64,000 bases of DNA from Cycas panzhihuaensis. Its lineage: Eukaryota; Cycadophyta. The translations under genes and the position numbers were made by a program. The stretch is from positions 50,599,741 through 50,663,740 of the forward strand of contig CM041465.1 of NCBI GenBank assembly GCA_023213395.1, in the 5' to 3' direction. The notes under the pieces are model-generated. The model did no database searches and was not told where the DNA came from. It saw nothing but the letters and a program-made list of their open reading frames with translations. Positions 49,449 through 61,229 of this stretch are shown here, one piece after another (position 1 is the first letter of the stretch; every line of letters begins with the position of its first letter).

Positions 49449-51070
49449 TCAGAACTGTTCAAACTTCACCCTTTGCAGTAGTTTGGTGAAGATATCGACC
49501 ACTTGATCTATTGTGGGACAGTAATCTAATTGAATTATGTCGTCATGAACAAGTTCCCTAATCCTGTAGACTTTCGTACTTATATATTTGGTATGATCAT
49601 AAAATATAGGATTTTTCACCATGTAGATTATTGATTGATTATTTACATGAAGACTCGTAGGACTTGTTTGGGTGATATTCAATGTTTCCAATAATTTTCT
49701 CAGCCATATCACCTCTTTTCTGGTCTCAGAAGCATCAATGTATTCAGCTTCGACAGTTGAATCTGCAATTATCTTCTACCGTCTGGATCTCCATGATATT
49801 GGTGTTGTTCCAAGAAACGTTACATACCCAGACGTAGATCTTCCTGTATTTTTATCTCCTACAAAGTTTGAATCTGTGTATGCAGAAAGCTTGAAGTCTG
49901 AATTAGGTTCATACAATAAACCATATTTACTGGTCGTCTTAAGGTATCTCAACACTCGCACTACTGCCTACCAATGATTCTGCTTAAGATTTATCATGTA
50001 ATGAGCAAGAATGCTTATATAGTGTATAATATCTGGCCTTGTATTGGTAGTGTAGATGAGACTACCTACAAGTTTCCTGTAGAGTATTGTATCTGCCTCT
50101 CTAGTGTCACCTTCAGATGAGAGTTTGGTGTTGGGATCCATAAGTAACATCACTGGTCGAGCATCTTCTAACTAAAACTTGGTTAGAAGATTGTTGATGT
50201 ATTTTTTTTGGGAGAGGAAAAATTTTCTATTCTTTTGTATTACTTCAATTCCCAAGTAATATTTCATCAAACTGAGGTTAGACAATTCGAATGTTTTGCC
50301 AAGGTCCTTTTTCAGTTGGGTTATTACCTGTTCACTATTACCCATTACTAGCATGCCATCTACAAAGATTATGAGATAAGTGACTTTATCTTTATGGTGC
50401 TTGATGAACAACATTGCATCAATATCTTGATAGTCACAAACCTCGTATCTAAGTTACCTCATCCTTTCAAACAACTTGGCAAACCAAGTGCGAGGGGCTT
50501 GTTTAAGGCCATACAAGGACTTTCTGAGCCTGCAAACCTTATGCTCTTGACCTTTGATCTCATATCCTTCTGGTTGATCCATGTAAATTTCTTCTTTAAG
50601 ATCTCCATTGAGAAATACAGTCTTAATATTGAGTTGGTAGATTTTCCAACCTTGTTGAGCAACCAAGGCTACAAGAGTTCTAATTGTAGGCCACTTGGTT
50701 GTAGGTGCAAAGACTTCAATGTAGTCGATGCCTTCCCTTTGTGTAAATCCTTTAGCTACCAACCTCACCTTATGTTTTTCAAGGGTACCATCTGATCTAT
50801 ATTTATGTTTGAACACCCATTTATTTTGAACTACCTTTCTGCTAAGTGGTAGATCAACGAGCTCCCATGTATCGTTCTTGATAAGAGATTGGTACTCTTC
50901 GTTCATGGCATTTCTCCAAGTTGTATGCTTTACAACTTTTTGGTATGTTAAGGGCTCTTCATTAAGAGTAAGGTGCAATTTTACTGGTTCAAGCTCAGTA
51001 TATAATGATTCATGTATCCTTACTGTATGGGCACTTCGAGTGCAAGTTTTGCCCACCTTATATGGTCATA
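49449..51070 (-). pseudogene. Copia element 4 reverse transcriptase and RNase H relic
   Basis: RT occupies about 50172-51056. KNDTWELVDLPLSRKVVQNKW and FKHKYRSDGTLEKHK are followed by FAPTTKWPTIRTLVALVAQQ, FLNGDLKEEIYMDQPEGY and YGLKQAPRTWFAK, an open frame of 200 codons. The active-site motif at 50354-50365 is FVDG, so the second catalytic Asp is Gly. The connection SLIYTTNTRPDI lies in 49968-50153. RNase H follows with YTDSNFVGDKNTGRSTSGYV (49776-49961) and ends QVVDIFTKLLQRVKFEQF at 49452. Frame breaks near 50160-50450 and 49965 make it non-functional. Confidence 0.9.
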
Positions 51071-51189
51071 TGTCCTTATTGAGTTGGCGGGCTTCTCGAG
51101 ATCCTCGAGTTGGGAATGATATCCTTATTTTCCCAACTTCTTGGTTCTTATCATATTCATTAAAATGATTATTTTGTGAGGAAGATGTT

Positions 51190-52180
51190 GATGTGCCTGA
51201 GGAAGATGGTCCTTCTACCACTGTTTTGTCTTTGTCAATTAAAGGTGGAGAGGATGGTTATTCTATAATGGCTTTGCCTTTGTTAACTCTGTTATCTTCA
51301 AAAGATGGTGTTGGATGTGCACTCATTTGTTCAGAGTCACAACTTGTATCCTCCAAGGCTCTATTATCAACTTCCAATATTTGGAGTAATTTATGTCTGT
51401 CCCCCTCCCCAAATTTTGGAATCTGAACATCATACTTGATAATATTATTGTAGCGGCGTGAGGGTACTATGGAGTTTAATTTAAGTAACTGATCCTCTGT
51501 CTCCATAAAAACGATATCTCTAGTAACGATGATTTTTTGTTGTGAAGGTGTGAAGACCTTATACCCTTTCTTATCCATAGGGTATCTAACAAAGATGCCT
51601 TTAAGTGCCCTTGGCTGGAGTTTATTTCAATCTGCATCCAGAATATGGGCATAGCATATAGAGCCAAAAATTCTAAAGTAGTGAACAATGGGGGCTTATC
51701 CTGACCACTTTTCATTAGGTGATTGTACTTCCTTTGATGGGCTAACAAGATTGATCTGATAAACAATCGTCAGTTAGCTTGAGCCATAGATAGGCAGGTA
51801 TATGTTTATATATTAACATAGCATAAGCCATGTTTACGATTATCCTGTTCATGCACTCGGTAACTTCATTTCTTTGTAAGTGCGTTACCTTTGTTGTTTG
51901 ATGCTTGATGCCATTGTCTTGAAGGTAGCTTTCAAACTCATGTGAGGTATATTCGCCACCATTATTAGTTTGAAGACATTTGAGTTGATAACCTGACTCT
52001 TTTTCAGTGAGGGCTTTGAATTCCTTAAACATACGAAATGCTTCATCTTTCTTGTGTAGAAAAGCTACCCATATTTTTCTAGTGAAATCATCAATGAAAG
52101 AGATGTAATATAGCTTGCCCTTCAATGAAGGAATGGGCATTGGACCACACAAATCAGAGTGTACCAATTGTAATGGATGG
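51190..52180 (-). pseudogene. Copia element 4 integrase relic
   Basis: The catalytic core is in the open frame 51742-52167: VHSDLCGPM with the first Asp, YISFIDDFTRKIWV, and LQTNNGGEYTSHEF, where the second Asp has become Asn. The motif around the Glu reads NEVTECMNR. The C-terminal part in 51258-51766 carries the region with KVFTPSQQKIIVTRDIVFME (near 51500-51570), the normal end of Copia integrases. Loss of the second catalytic Asp and a frame change near 51765 mean it is dead. Confidence 0.88.
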
Positions 52181-53000
52181 CTCGATTTCCATTGACTTTT
52201 GGGAAAGGGTTATCGATGAGATTTGACAATGATACAAGCTTCACATTTAAAGGGCTTAAAGGAAAACTTTGGAAGGTTTAGAAGAGTATTAGAAAGATCT
52301 CTAAGTCTATCAATGTAAATATGGCCCATACGAACATGCCAAAGAGCTTCTAGTGACAATGTTGGATGGGTTAAGATGGAATTAAATACAAATTCTTCAT
52401 CGGCACAAGGGCTTTAGGCATAATAGACTTCAGAAGATGGAGAGTCATTCAGTCGAAAGAGTTTGCCAGAGAGATGTTCACTCAAATCCACGTAATTAGT
52501 TGGAGGATGAATGACCTTTAAAGTCTGGTCATTTACAGTTACACTCAGATCAAATCCACGAGAAAAAAGTGTGGATAAAGAGAGTAGGTTTTGTTTGAGA
52601 TTGGGTATGTACAAGACATCAAGTCATGTAAAATCTTCTAAGCCTAGGAGTTTTAGGAAAATGTTGCTAATTCCTTCAACAGGTTGTTATGATTTATCAG
52701 CCATGTGAACAACTCCATGAACATTTGAGTCAAATGTTTGATACAGACTGTGATTGCATGTCATATGTTAAGTTGCTCCTGTGTCCATGATCCAATGTCC
52801 ATCGATTGAAGCCATACTATTAACAATTCTAATAGGGCTTGGCATTGGTGAAGGGAATTCATAAGTGATATATCCACACCGAGCTTCAAAGTATCTTTTT
52901 GGTTGGTCAATAATATTTGGTGTTGAAGATCCCTTAATTCTTTGAATGTGTGCTTGTACAAAACCTACACTACTAAAGGATTCTTCACAAGTTTATTCAA
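52181..53000 (-). pseudogene. Copia element 4 protease and pre-integrase relic
   Basis: The minus strand near 52774-52785 reads D-T-G-A within WIMDTGAT, so the aspartic protease triad is intact, although a stop follows one codon later (TAA where His is expected, before HMT). The frame 52414-52614 continues with MYIPNLKQNLLSLSTLFSRGFD, and the pre-integrase His region follows near 52300-52400. The 66-codon frame at 52761-52961 is a shadow in another frame. Position and order fit a normal Copia polyprotein. Confidence 0.85.
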
Positions 53001-53994
53001 TATTGTGAGTTTTATGTTTTGGTTGGAACTTGGCCAACTTATAAGTGGAAGTTTTGTAATCTTTTGCTAAGTGTCTTTTACGGTTACACTGGTCACACAT
53101 AATGGTTTGATTACCAGTCCCTAAAGAAGTATTGGTTTGGTATGACTGTCTTACTCTTTGTTGAGATGGCCCTTGGCCTTGAAAATGTCGAAGTTATGAT
53201 TGAGGGTTTGATTGACCTTGTGGACGATTTCCTATATTTTTTCCTCTTCCTCTTGCTCAGTTTTTTCCTCTGCCACGAGAGGGACCTTGAGTTTTTGTGT
53301 AGTAAACTTCTTCTTCTACCTCAAAGGCTGCATCTAAAAGAGAGTCAGAGGTTACAAAGTTTGTATCAAAGGTCTTGTCAAATTCTATAAACTTCTTGGC
53401 AAGTGCTTCGAAGTTGAGTGTCTTCAATGTTCCACTAGATTAAAGACTTCCAAGCAAATTTTTATAATCAGGGACATGTAAACATGAATGAATTAAAAAT
53501 GCCCAAGTGATGCATTAGGTCTTAAAGTCTTTGTCAATTGCTTGTTTGATTGGTCAAAGGAGATTTATTGTCTCATGAGCTTATCCCTTCTACATTTTTA
53601 ATTTGTTCATTTTCAAAATAAGATGAACAAATTCTAAATGTAACTTTGTATCAAAGTTCTTTCTAAGAACTTCTAGGACCTTCCAGGTTGTATCATGTTC
53701 CTCTTTATTTATCAAGTTGTGCAAGGAGTGATCAATGACCAACAAAATTCCTGCACGAATCTTTTCATCATCTATCTCCCATTGTAGTTTAGCTGCAACA
53801 TCTGTAGGAGCTGTTGGGGCAGATCCACTCGAAGTAGTTGTTGTAGCCATTGCTGGTGTGCTGGGTATAGGCTGTAAGTAGGCTCTCTAAAGGCCTTCAT
53901 ACTTTGTACCATTTTTAATTCCAGTGTACTATATATTCCAATTTTCTTTGCCTTTCAATATGCAGTTAATATTTTGCTTGAATTGAGATGACAT
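53001..53994 (-). pseudogene. Copia element 4 gag relic
   Basis: A start at 53994 gives MSSQFKQNINCILKGKENWN, then two stops, then an open segment 53590-53850 with KLQWEIDDEKIRAGILLVID and HDTTWKVLEVLRKNFDTK, the core of the UBN2-type gag. The zinc knuckle near 53060-53105 reads CDQCNRKRHLAKDY: the C-x2-C and His are kept but the last Cys is Tyr. A Gly/Arg/Gln-rich stretch precedes it (53200-53300). Gag would assemble the particle that packages element RNA. Confidence 0.85.
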
Positions 53995-55974
53995 GGTAAT
54001 GATGAAGAAGTAGAAGAGATGATAGAAGTATGTGCTACTGACACGTGTGGCTAATACACCTAGTGCAATAGGGATGTAGAAATGATTATTATGATGAGAA
54101 GTAAGCAATGATTAACTATTTTTTAACAATTAAAAAAAATAAATATAAGTAATGATGCAAGAATGAAGCCTAATGTAGAGCTGGCAAAGAGTGGTGATGT
54201 GTCATGCCACTAACCTCTCATTTATATCCAAATGTAGGTGAGGTTTCGATGCCTAAGGCTTCTAGTATACGATTAGGGCCTTCACCCGCGATACCTGCAC
54301 CTATGCTTGGTGATGAAATCTAAGTCACAGTGGAGCCGAGGTACTCCCAGTCTTCACCCAGTTCACTAGTGAGCAGCTATATACCTCATCCGAAGAGTCA
54401 AACAGTACTGCATATCCCATGGCTATGACAGATATTAAACTAGGTTAATCTTAATCTTGCATTAAGGTTTTCAGTTTTCCCGGGTGGTTATTAGGATTAT
54501 CCCTGATTGGAGGCAGTATGTATAGCTAACCTGTCCCTCCACCACTATTCCGGTTAAGACCAGACCTAGTATGAAACTCATACCTCCCTTAGGGCCTAGA
54601 CTTCGGCCAACCTTGGTCTATTTCAACCAAGGCGAGTGTGCGCATAAGTTAAGAACTGGTGGTATAGATCGTACAGATGAGATTCCTTTTAGGAATAGTA
54701 TAAAATATTTACATATAACTAAAAATTGAAATAGAAACTTGCCAAATGTGCTTGCTTGATTTCATGCTTGTTTTGTTATTGTTGCTGCTTTTGTGATGAT
54801 TTGTTGTTGTTGCTACTTTTGTGATACTTTGTTATTGTTGTTGCTTTTGTGATGCTTTATGCTATGTATGTAAATATAAAAGCATGCTAGATTTAGCAGG
54901 GGAACCAGATGTTGCTTCCGATCCAAGGTTTCCCTTACTTTAGTACAATGTTTCCAAATACGATTTTGGAAGTTTTGATACAAAATCCACAATGGGCTAA
55001 AAAGTGGATCAACTTTCCACTAAAATGATGATTTTTCTAAATCTATATGCATGTTATTTTGCCCTATTTTATGATTTTTTCACAAAATTTACAAATAATG
55101 ATAAATGGATAATTTTTTAGAAATTACAAATATGAAGGCCTAAATGATAAAATATAAATTTATGAAAAAAGGAAAGAGTGTTCATAATGTCATTTCTGAT
55201 AGAGTTATGAAGTTAGATTTCAGAAAAGGCACAAAAACTTTTCTGCCCTAAAAAGCACCAAAGTAAAATCATGCCAGATCAACTGTCTCAGAATCTAGAC
55301 TTCAATATGTCAAAAGTTACATTTTGACATGTACATTAACTTTCCCTTATGTATCATCTGTAAAATCTTCCAAAACATTGCCCAAAATTCCCTTGCAAGG
55401 TCCTTTGTGGGGTTGAGTAGGCAAAATCAGTAACCGTGAGAAAACTACACAGATCTCACTAACCAGTGGATGAAATTTAATGAGATTTATCTTAAAATGA
55501 TCTTAAGACATAAATATACCATATCCCTTAATAAAAATTTCAGATCTTCAGCTTATAATTGAAGGATTTCATTAGGAAAAGTGCTTTAAATCACTTATCC
55601 ACAAAATTTACCCTTTTTGTCATACCAAACTTCTTTGTTTCGAATCTGAAGTTGCTCCAGAAGACAAAAATGATACTCTAGTGAATGTGACCTTTCATGC
55701 CAAATTTTATCAAATTCTGAGATGGTTAAATTTTTACGAAAATTTGGGCCTTTAATGCTTCCAAGACTGCTTTTAAGAAATTTACTTCAAAAACCTATAT
55801 TCTTCACCTCTAAATTACTGCACACATGTACAAAGTATCGACATATAAAATACTATAATTTTGTACTCTCAAAATGTTAAAAAAAATGAATGCACTCTCA
55901 ATACTTTACATTGAAGGTGAAGGAGAGGTAAAATGACTCCATGCAAGTGGAATAGAGTGAATAGATCCCCTTCT
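53995..55974 (-). other. Long leader of Copia element 4 with a 28-bp minisatellite
   Basis: About 2 kb between gag and the primer site without recognised coding sequence. A less AT-rich block lies at 54180-54680 but is closed by stops in the frames I read. At 54773-54856 three tandem copies of a 28-bp TTGTT..TGTTG..CTTTTGTGAT-like unit are seen. Confidence 0.65.
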
Positions 55975-55987
55975 AGCTCTGATACCA
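55975..55987 (-). other. Primer-binding site of Copia element 4
   Basis: The minus strand reads TGGTATCAGAGCT, a perfect iMet core, two bases inside the 5' LTR. Confidence 0.9.
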
Positions 55988-55989
55988 CA

Positions 55990-56301
55990 TGAAGGAATGA
56001 TGGATCTAGGATATAAATCACTCACATGCATACAATGGTAATGGAAAATGAAAAAGAAGATGAAATAAGATATGAGAGCAAGCTTGGAGGTGTGAATGAA
56101 TAATGACTCACTCCTTGAGATTTCATCTTTTATTATTGAGGGTGAGCATTAGGGTTAAGATTTTCCCGCCTAATGATATGAACCCAAGTTTACATCTAAA
56201 TACACATAAAGTATATTTCATTAAGAGACTAATGCTAATAATATATCTTAAGGTCACATAATTAATCTACACAAATGACCTTGATACATTAACCTCTTTC
56301 A
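55990..56301 (-). repeat. 5' LTR of Copia element 4
   Basis: Plus-strand view starts TGAAGGAATGATGGATC and ends CCTCTTTCA, followed by the target copy ATATC. Confidence 0.92.
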
Positions 56302-57720
56302 ATATCAACAACCTATAAATTTGTAAGACAATAAGACAAATGAATAGTATTATTAGTAACAAAATTACAAATAAAATATTGATGCAATTCTATGTGTTTA
56401 GTTCTAGAATGAGCAACTGGATTTATAACAATAGCAATAGCACCTTGATTATCAACTTTAATTTCTATAGAAGAGTTAGGAAACTAACCAATTTCATTTA
56501 AGAGAGATTTGATTTAAAGTGCTTCTTTGCTTGCTTCAACAAGTGCTCAATATTCAACTTTGGTTATTGATAGAGTTAGAGCCTATATTTTTTCACAAGA
56601 CCATGTGATAGGTGAGGAATCTAGAAAAAATACATAACCAACTGTGGACTTACGGTCATTTGAGTCGCCTATCCAATCTGAATCAGTATACCCTGTTAAG
56701 GTTAGAGGATTACTACAAGAATTATAAGATTGACTATAAAAGATATTATTTTGAAGATATTGAAGAATACGTTTAATATCTCTCTAGTGTGATCCATATA
56801 TCTGGTCAAGTATGTATTTAATAAATAAGGCTTCCAATAAGCTGCCTATATAAAGTTAGATCACACAAGGGTGTTGAACAATCAATAGATAATTTTACTC
56901 CTGATTATAAAGGATTAGAAACCAGTTTAGCGTTTTCTATGTTAATCCATTTGATTAGGTCTAAAATATATTTTGGTTAAGATATAATTATTTTTAAATC
57001 ATGTTGGTAAATTTGTAATCTGAAAAAATAGTGTAGAAGACCTAGATCAGTCATTTCGAATTTATTCATCAAGGTGGTTTTTAGTTGATGAATTTTATTG
57101 TTTGAAGATCCTGTGATGATGATATCATCGACATATATAATTAATATGGTAAGATTCTCATTTTCACATTTGAAATAGAGATTTGGATCACTGATACATC
57201 TAGTGTATCCAATTTGAATTAGATAGTCATCAACTTTTGAATACCAAGTTCGAGGAGCTTGTTTCAATCCATAGATGGATTTCTTTAATTTACAGATTAA
57301 ATTATGGTTGTCAATAAAACTAGGTGGTTGAGTCATATAGATCTCTTCTTTAAGATCACCATTTAGAAATGCACTCTTGACATCCATTTAATGGATTTCC
57401 TAGCTGAATTTAGTTGTTAGAGCAATAATAGTTTTAATAGCATTCATCTTTGCAACGGGGGCAAAGGTTTCATTATAGTCTATACCATTAATTTGAAAAA
57501 TTCCGTTCGCAACCAGGCGAGCTTTATGCTTTTCAACAATGCCTATTGAATTGTATTTGGTTCTATAAGCCCATTTACAATCAACTATATTTTTCCCTAG
57601 TGGAAGTGGAATAAGATTCCAAGTTGAATTCTTGTTTAAATCATCAATTTTGATTTGCATGGCTTGCTGCCATACGGGATTGTTTCTTGCTTATTTAAAA
57701 GTTTTAGTATCATTGCTGGC
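56302..57720 (-). pseudogene. Copia element 5 reverse transcriptase and RNase H relic
   Basis: RT runs leftward from about 57660: LNKNSTWNLIPLPLGKNIVD, CKWAYRTKYNSIGIVEKHKA, NETFAPVAKMNAIKTI, then MDVKSAFLNGDLKEEIYMTQ, YGLKQAPRTWYSKVDDYL and an intact LIIYVDDIIITG active site (YVDD at 57124-57135) in a 136-codon open frame. RNase H follows with TGYTDSDWIGDSNDRKSTVG near 56650-56700 and KVDNQGAIAIV near 56450. It ends VVDI at the insertion point of element 4. Stops at 57388, near 56970 and several in RNase H disable it. Confidence 0.9.
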
Positions 57721-58900
57721 TAATATTTTAGCCACTAATGGATAATTAGCATGTAATTTTTGAGTGCGAGTTCTCTTGGTATCTGAAGAATTACCTACAT
57801 CAGATTCAACATCAGAAAGTATTTTTTTTTCCTATACGGGCTGTTTGTTTGTGACTATTTCTGTAGTCATGGGTTGAGATGAAGAACTAGCTTGAGAAGA
57901 AGGATCTATTGTAGTTGGTTCAGATAGAGTTAAATTCTAGACTTATGTAGATAAGGATTCTATAGTCTCAGGGTCAACTTGTTTTTTAAAGGAGTCAACC
58001 AAATATGTGTTGGTTAACAGATTCTTAATCGGAAGTTCTACATAAGTAGAGGTTGAAGAGGATCCTTCTTCATCAAATATTATATCACTCAAAATTAAAA
58101 TTTTATGCGTGATTGGATCCAAAAGTCTATAAGCTTTGCTCTCTTTATTGTATCCAACGAAGATATATTTTTGACTTTTAGGATCGAGTTTCTTGTGTTT
58201 TTCTTTGGGAATGTTTCCCCACATAATACTTCTAAAAATTCTCAGATGTTTAATTAAGGGTTTTCATCTAGACCATTTTTATTCTAGGGTAATATTTTGT
58301 AAAGATTTACTAGGTAAACGATTTAAAAGATAGTTAGAGCAGGCAATTGCTTCTTCCCACAGCTTTAAGTCAAGACTCTTTGTATGTAGCATATATTAAG
58401 TCATTTCGACAAGAGTACAGTTTTTATATTCAGCAACACTATTTTACTAAGGAGTATATGCAATAGAATGCTGAAATTGAATTCTGTATCTCTTACAAAA
58501 GGAAGTAAATTTGCCACTTAAGTATTCTTTGGTATTATCAGATCTAAACATTTTAATTTTAGAATTTGATTGATTTTCTACAAGTGTTTTGAATTCAGTG
58601 AAGATGTCAAATACTTGGTTATGAGTCTTGAGTGTGTACACCCAACATTTTCTCAAAAAATCATTAATAAACGTGACAAACTAATGACAGCCATAATATG
58701 AAGTTACATAGAACGGTCTACATATATAAGAGTGAATAAGTTCAAGTGGAACTTTCACTCTAAATTGAGTATGATGTGAAAAGGGATCCATGTGTTGCTT
58801 ACCTGTTACACAAGCTTCAGAGATACCATAAACAATATTTAAAGGTGGAAGACCATGAACCATTTCATATCTTTTTAGGTACTAAAGTTTTCCATAATTA
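57721..58900 (-). pseudogene. Copia element 5 integrase relic
   Basis: Visible in order: the pre-integrase ACVTGKQHMDPF (58780-58820), the first catalytic region with LELIHSYICRPF (Asp replaced; near 58720-58750), and FINDFLRKCWVYTL (58610-58680). Next is MFRSDNTKEYLSGKF with the second Asp kept (58515-58555). The Glu region reads NSVAEYKN near 58425-58445 after two stops. The C-terminal YIFVGYNKESKAYRLLDP and ILSDIIFDEEGSS are in the open frame 57943-58224. Multiple stops. Confidence 0.88.
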
Positions 58901-59400
58901 GTATGGTTGAATCATGGATGCCATAGTTTACTAACTAGGTCAGATTTGGCTATGAAGGCACCAAAGAACTTTGTTTTAGTATTTTGTAAACTAGTTAGTC
59001 CATAGAGACCTATTTTATGATCAACAGGTCTAGAGATAATATATTTGAATTTATTTAATGGTTCTTTAATAATAAATTTATCTTTCTAGAATTCGACAAT
59101 AAGGTCTTTCTGGTAGATTTGGTAGGCAGAAAGAAGGTTTGGTAGTAAACCAGGCATGTAGAATACGTCCTTGATTGAACCGTCTTCCAGAGTAACATCC
59201 CCTGATCCTTTCACTTTAAGTTGGGATCCACTCCTAAAAGAAATCTCTTCTTCAGAGTTAATATCAGATTGATAAGTGGATAAATTCTCCTGGTGTCTTG
59301 TCATGTGATGGGAAGCACTAGAGTCAAGAATCCATTGAGGTGATTGATTAAATGGAGCAACAAATGCAGAAGGTGTTGCCATTAAAGAATAATTATAAGA
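58901..59400 (-). pseudogene. Copia element 5 protease relic
   Basis: The 98-codon open frame 59086-59382 starts MATPSAFVAPFNQSP and carries WILDSSASHHMT. The catalytic Asp and Ser remain but the triad Gly is Ser (59317-59319), which would inactivate the enzyme. GSGDVTLEDGSIKDVFYMPG and LLPNLLS follow, as in other Copia proteases. The remainder to 58901 is the degenerate start of the pre-integrase region. Confidence 0.88.
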
Positions 59401-60452
59401 TTGTAGTCAGGTTTACAATCCCTTAGAAGCTTTTCAGGCTTCTGAAAATATTCCACTTTTATAGACATCAATAGTATGCCCTTTTTTTATGGCAGTATGC
59501 ACAACTAATGTTCTAAGAAGAATTAACAATGTTCTGATTTGAAAGAGACTGATTAGAAGTATTTTGATATTTAGATGGACCAGAATACTTAGCATTATTT
59601 TGAGAACTAGGAGGTGGACGTCTATGAGGTATTTGGAATTTTGGATTACTATTAAAGTTGTTCTGATGTTTAGTTTTATTCTGAGACTTAGATTTAGAAA
59701 AGAAAGCTTGAGAAGGATCTTTCAATTTACCTGTTTGAATTAACATCGTTTGATGTTCAATCAATTGGTTTGTCAACTGATTAAAAGTTATTGGAGGATT
59801 ACCAGCTTGTTGTCTAGCAGTCTTGAAAAGATTAAAATATTTTGGTAGCTTGTTTATCACAAGACGTATGCGCATATCATCGTCTTTAGCATGTGTGACT
59901 ATTTGTTCTACATCACCTATTTTAATTGTAGTTTTAATATAATTGCTTAGATCTTTATTAATTAGTTAAATTTCAGATAAAAAGTCTTCGACTTTGGAAA
60001 AATTATCATAATTAATATCATACAATTGTTGTTCTAGGATAACCAATTGTTATGTGTTGACTGTATCATATTTCTATTTGAGATTATTCTAAACAGTGGC
60101 TAGATCATCTATATTAGAGAATTACCAACTGATTTTTGGTGAGAGTAACGTCAAGATGGTGCCTACAGTTGAATCAGCGTTCATCATATATACCATATGG
60201 CTTTATGAAGTCACGTCTTTTAGTTTTTTGAATTTACCTATTACACATCGCCATATCTTCTGTTGTTTAAGTTGATGAGAAATGCGATTCCTCCAATCGG
60301 CATGGTTTGAGCTGTTTAGAACTAGAATCAGAATGCAGGTGGTTGTCCCTGGAATTAGTGCCATATTGGGAATTGTAAATGCTGATTAGAAGTCTGTTTG
60401 AGTCAGAAGATTTAGAAAATCTAGATGAATAAGTATAAGTGATAAAAGTCAC
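59401..60452 (-). pseudogene. Copia element 5 gag relic
   Basis: From about 60452 leftward, relics of the UBN2 gag core are read across stops and shifts: WRNRISHQLKQQKIWRCVIG near 60250-60300, TVGTILTLLSPKI near 60130-60170 and QLVILEQQLYDINYD near 60010-60060. A 120-codon open frame 59513-59875 with IRLVINKLPKYFNLF, FNQLTNQLIEHQTMLIQTGK and a Gln/Asn/Pro-rich tail follows. The zinc knuckle at about 59465-59505 (CAYCHKK then GHTIDVY) is broken by one extra A, and its last Cys is Tyr. Confidence 0.85.
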
Positions 60453-61132
60453 ATAAAAAATTACTAAACATCAGAGTAATCCTATTAACATTTCACAAAC
60501 ATGTTTGGTAAGAAACCAAAATTCATTGATATTTGTTTGGATACCCTTCCCCTAGAAAGAAAAAGAATTAAATGTTCCCCTTTTTCTTGAAAAATATGTT
60601 AATAGTCCCCCTTATTGCTATTAAAGAATAAATTATTTGTTCAAGCATAAGCAAAAAAGGTTAAGTGTTTATTTGAAGATTTATAAAAAAAAACTTTATA
60701 GACTAATAATTAAGAGTATTTAGATGCCCCTTTTTATTATTTTGATAAGACAATAGAGATGAATAAGTTATTTAAAAAAAACTTTTAACTAACTATTGAT
60801 AATTAACTAGTTTTATAATAAGCAATAGCTTGTTAAAGATTATCATAGTTCTTCCACAATAATAATGAGTTAACATATAAAAAAGAAAAGGTATGTAGCA
60901 TTCTTTAAAGGTATATTTGAAAAAAAAGAAAAGAGATTTGATTTATTAATTCAAAAAAAATAAAAGGTTTTAATTATTAACAAATCAAAATGAAATAGGC
61001 GGTGGGGGGCAGGGGGGGGGGTTAATTTTAACATTAAAGTATAGTAGAAGAGGGGGGTTAATGTTGATTTGTAGATCAAATATAATAGGGGGGTTTATTT
61101 TAATTAGCCTAAGGTTAACTATGTTTAGTTTG

Positions 61133-61166
<34 letters not shown>

Positions 61167-61229
61167 GTGATGAGTGACACAGACCCAACAAATTTTTATT
61201 TTTGTAAAAGAAAATTAATTCGAAATAAA

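Larger units (their letters stand above)
48654..56301 (-). mobile_element. Copia LTR retrotransposon 4 (minus strand), nested in element 5
   Basis: LTRs of 313 and 312 bp (48654-48966 and 55990-56301) differ at about 21 positions by hand count (about 7%), the lowest divergence in the window. A perfect target duplication ATATC lies at 48649-48653 and 56302-56306. The primer site is at 55975-55987 and the polypurine tract at 48967-48977. Its lower LTR divergence than element 5 (about 9%) agrees with the nesting order. Coding relics for all Copia domains are present from 49449 to 53994. Confidence 0.93.

Noticed and set aside
49672-51426. Plus-strand frames across the element-4 RT and integrase region (up to 133 codons)
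   Set aside because: They are complements of clearly recognisable Copia RT, RNase H and integrase on the minus strand.
56302-60452. Caulimovirus-like (pararetrovirus) origin for the RT/RNase H relics
   Set aside because: Integrase lies before RT, with LTRs, an iMet primer site and polypurine tract. This is Copia order; no movement or coat protein region is seen.
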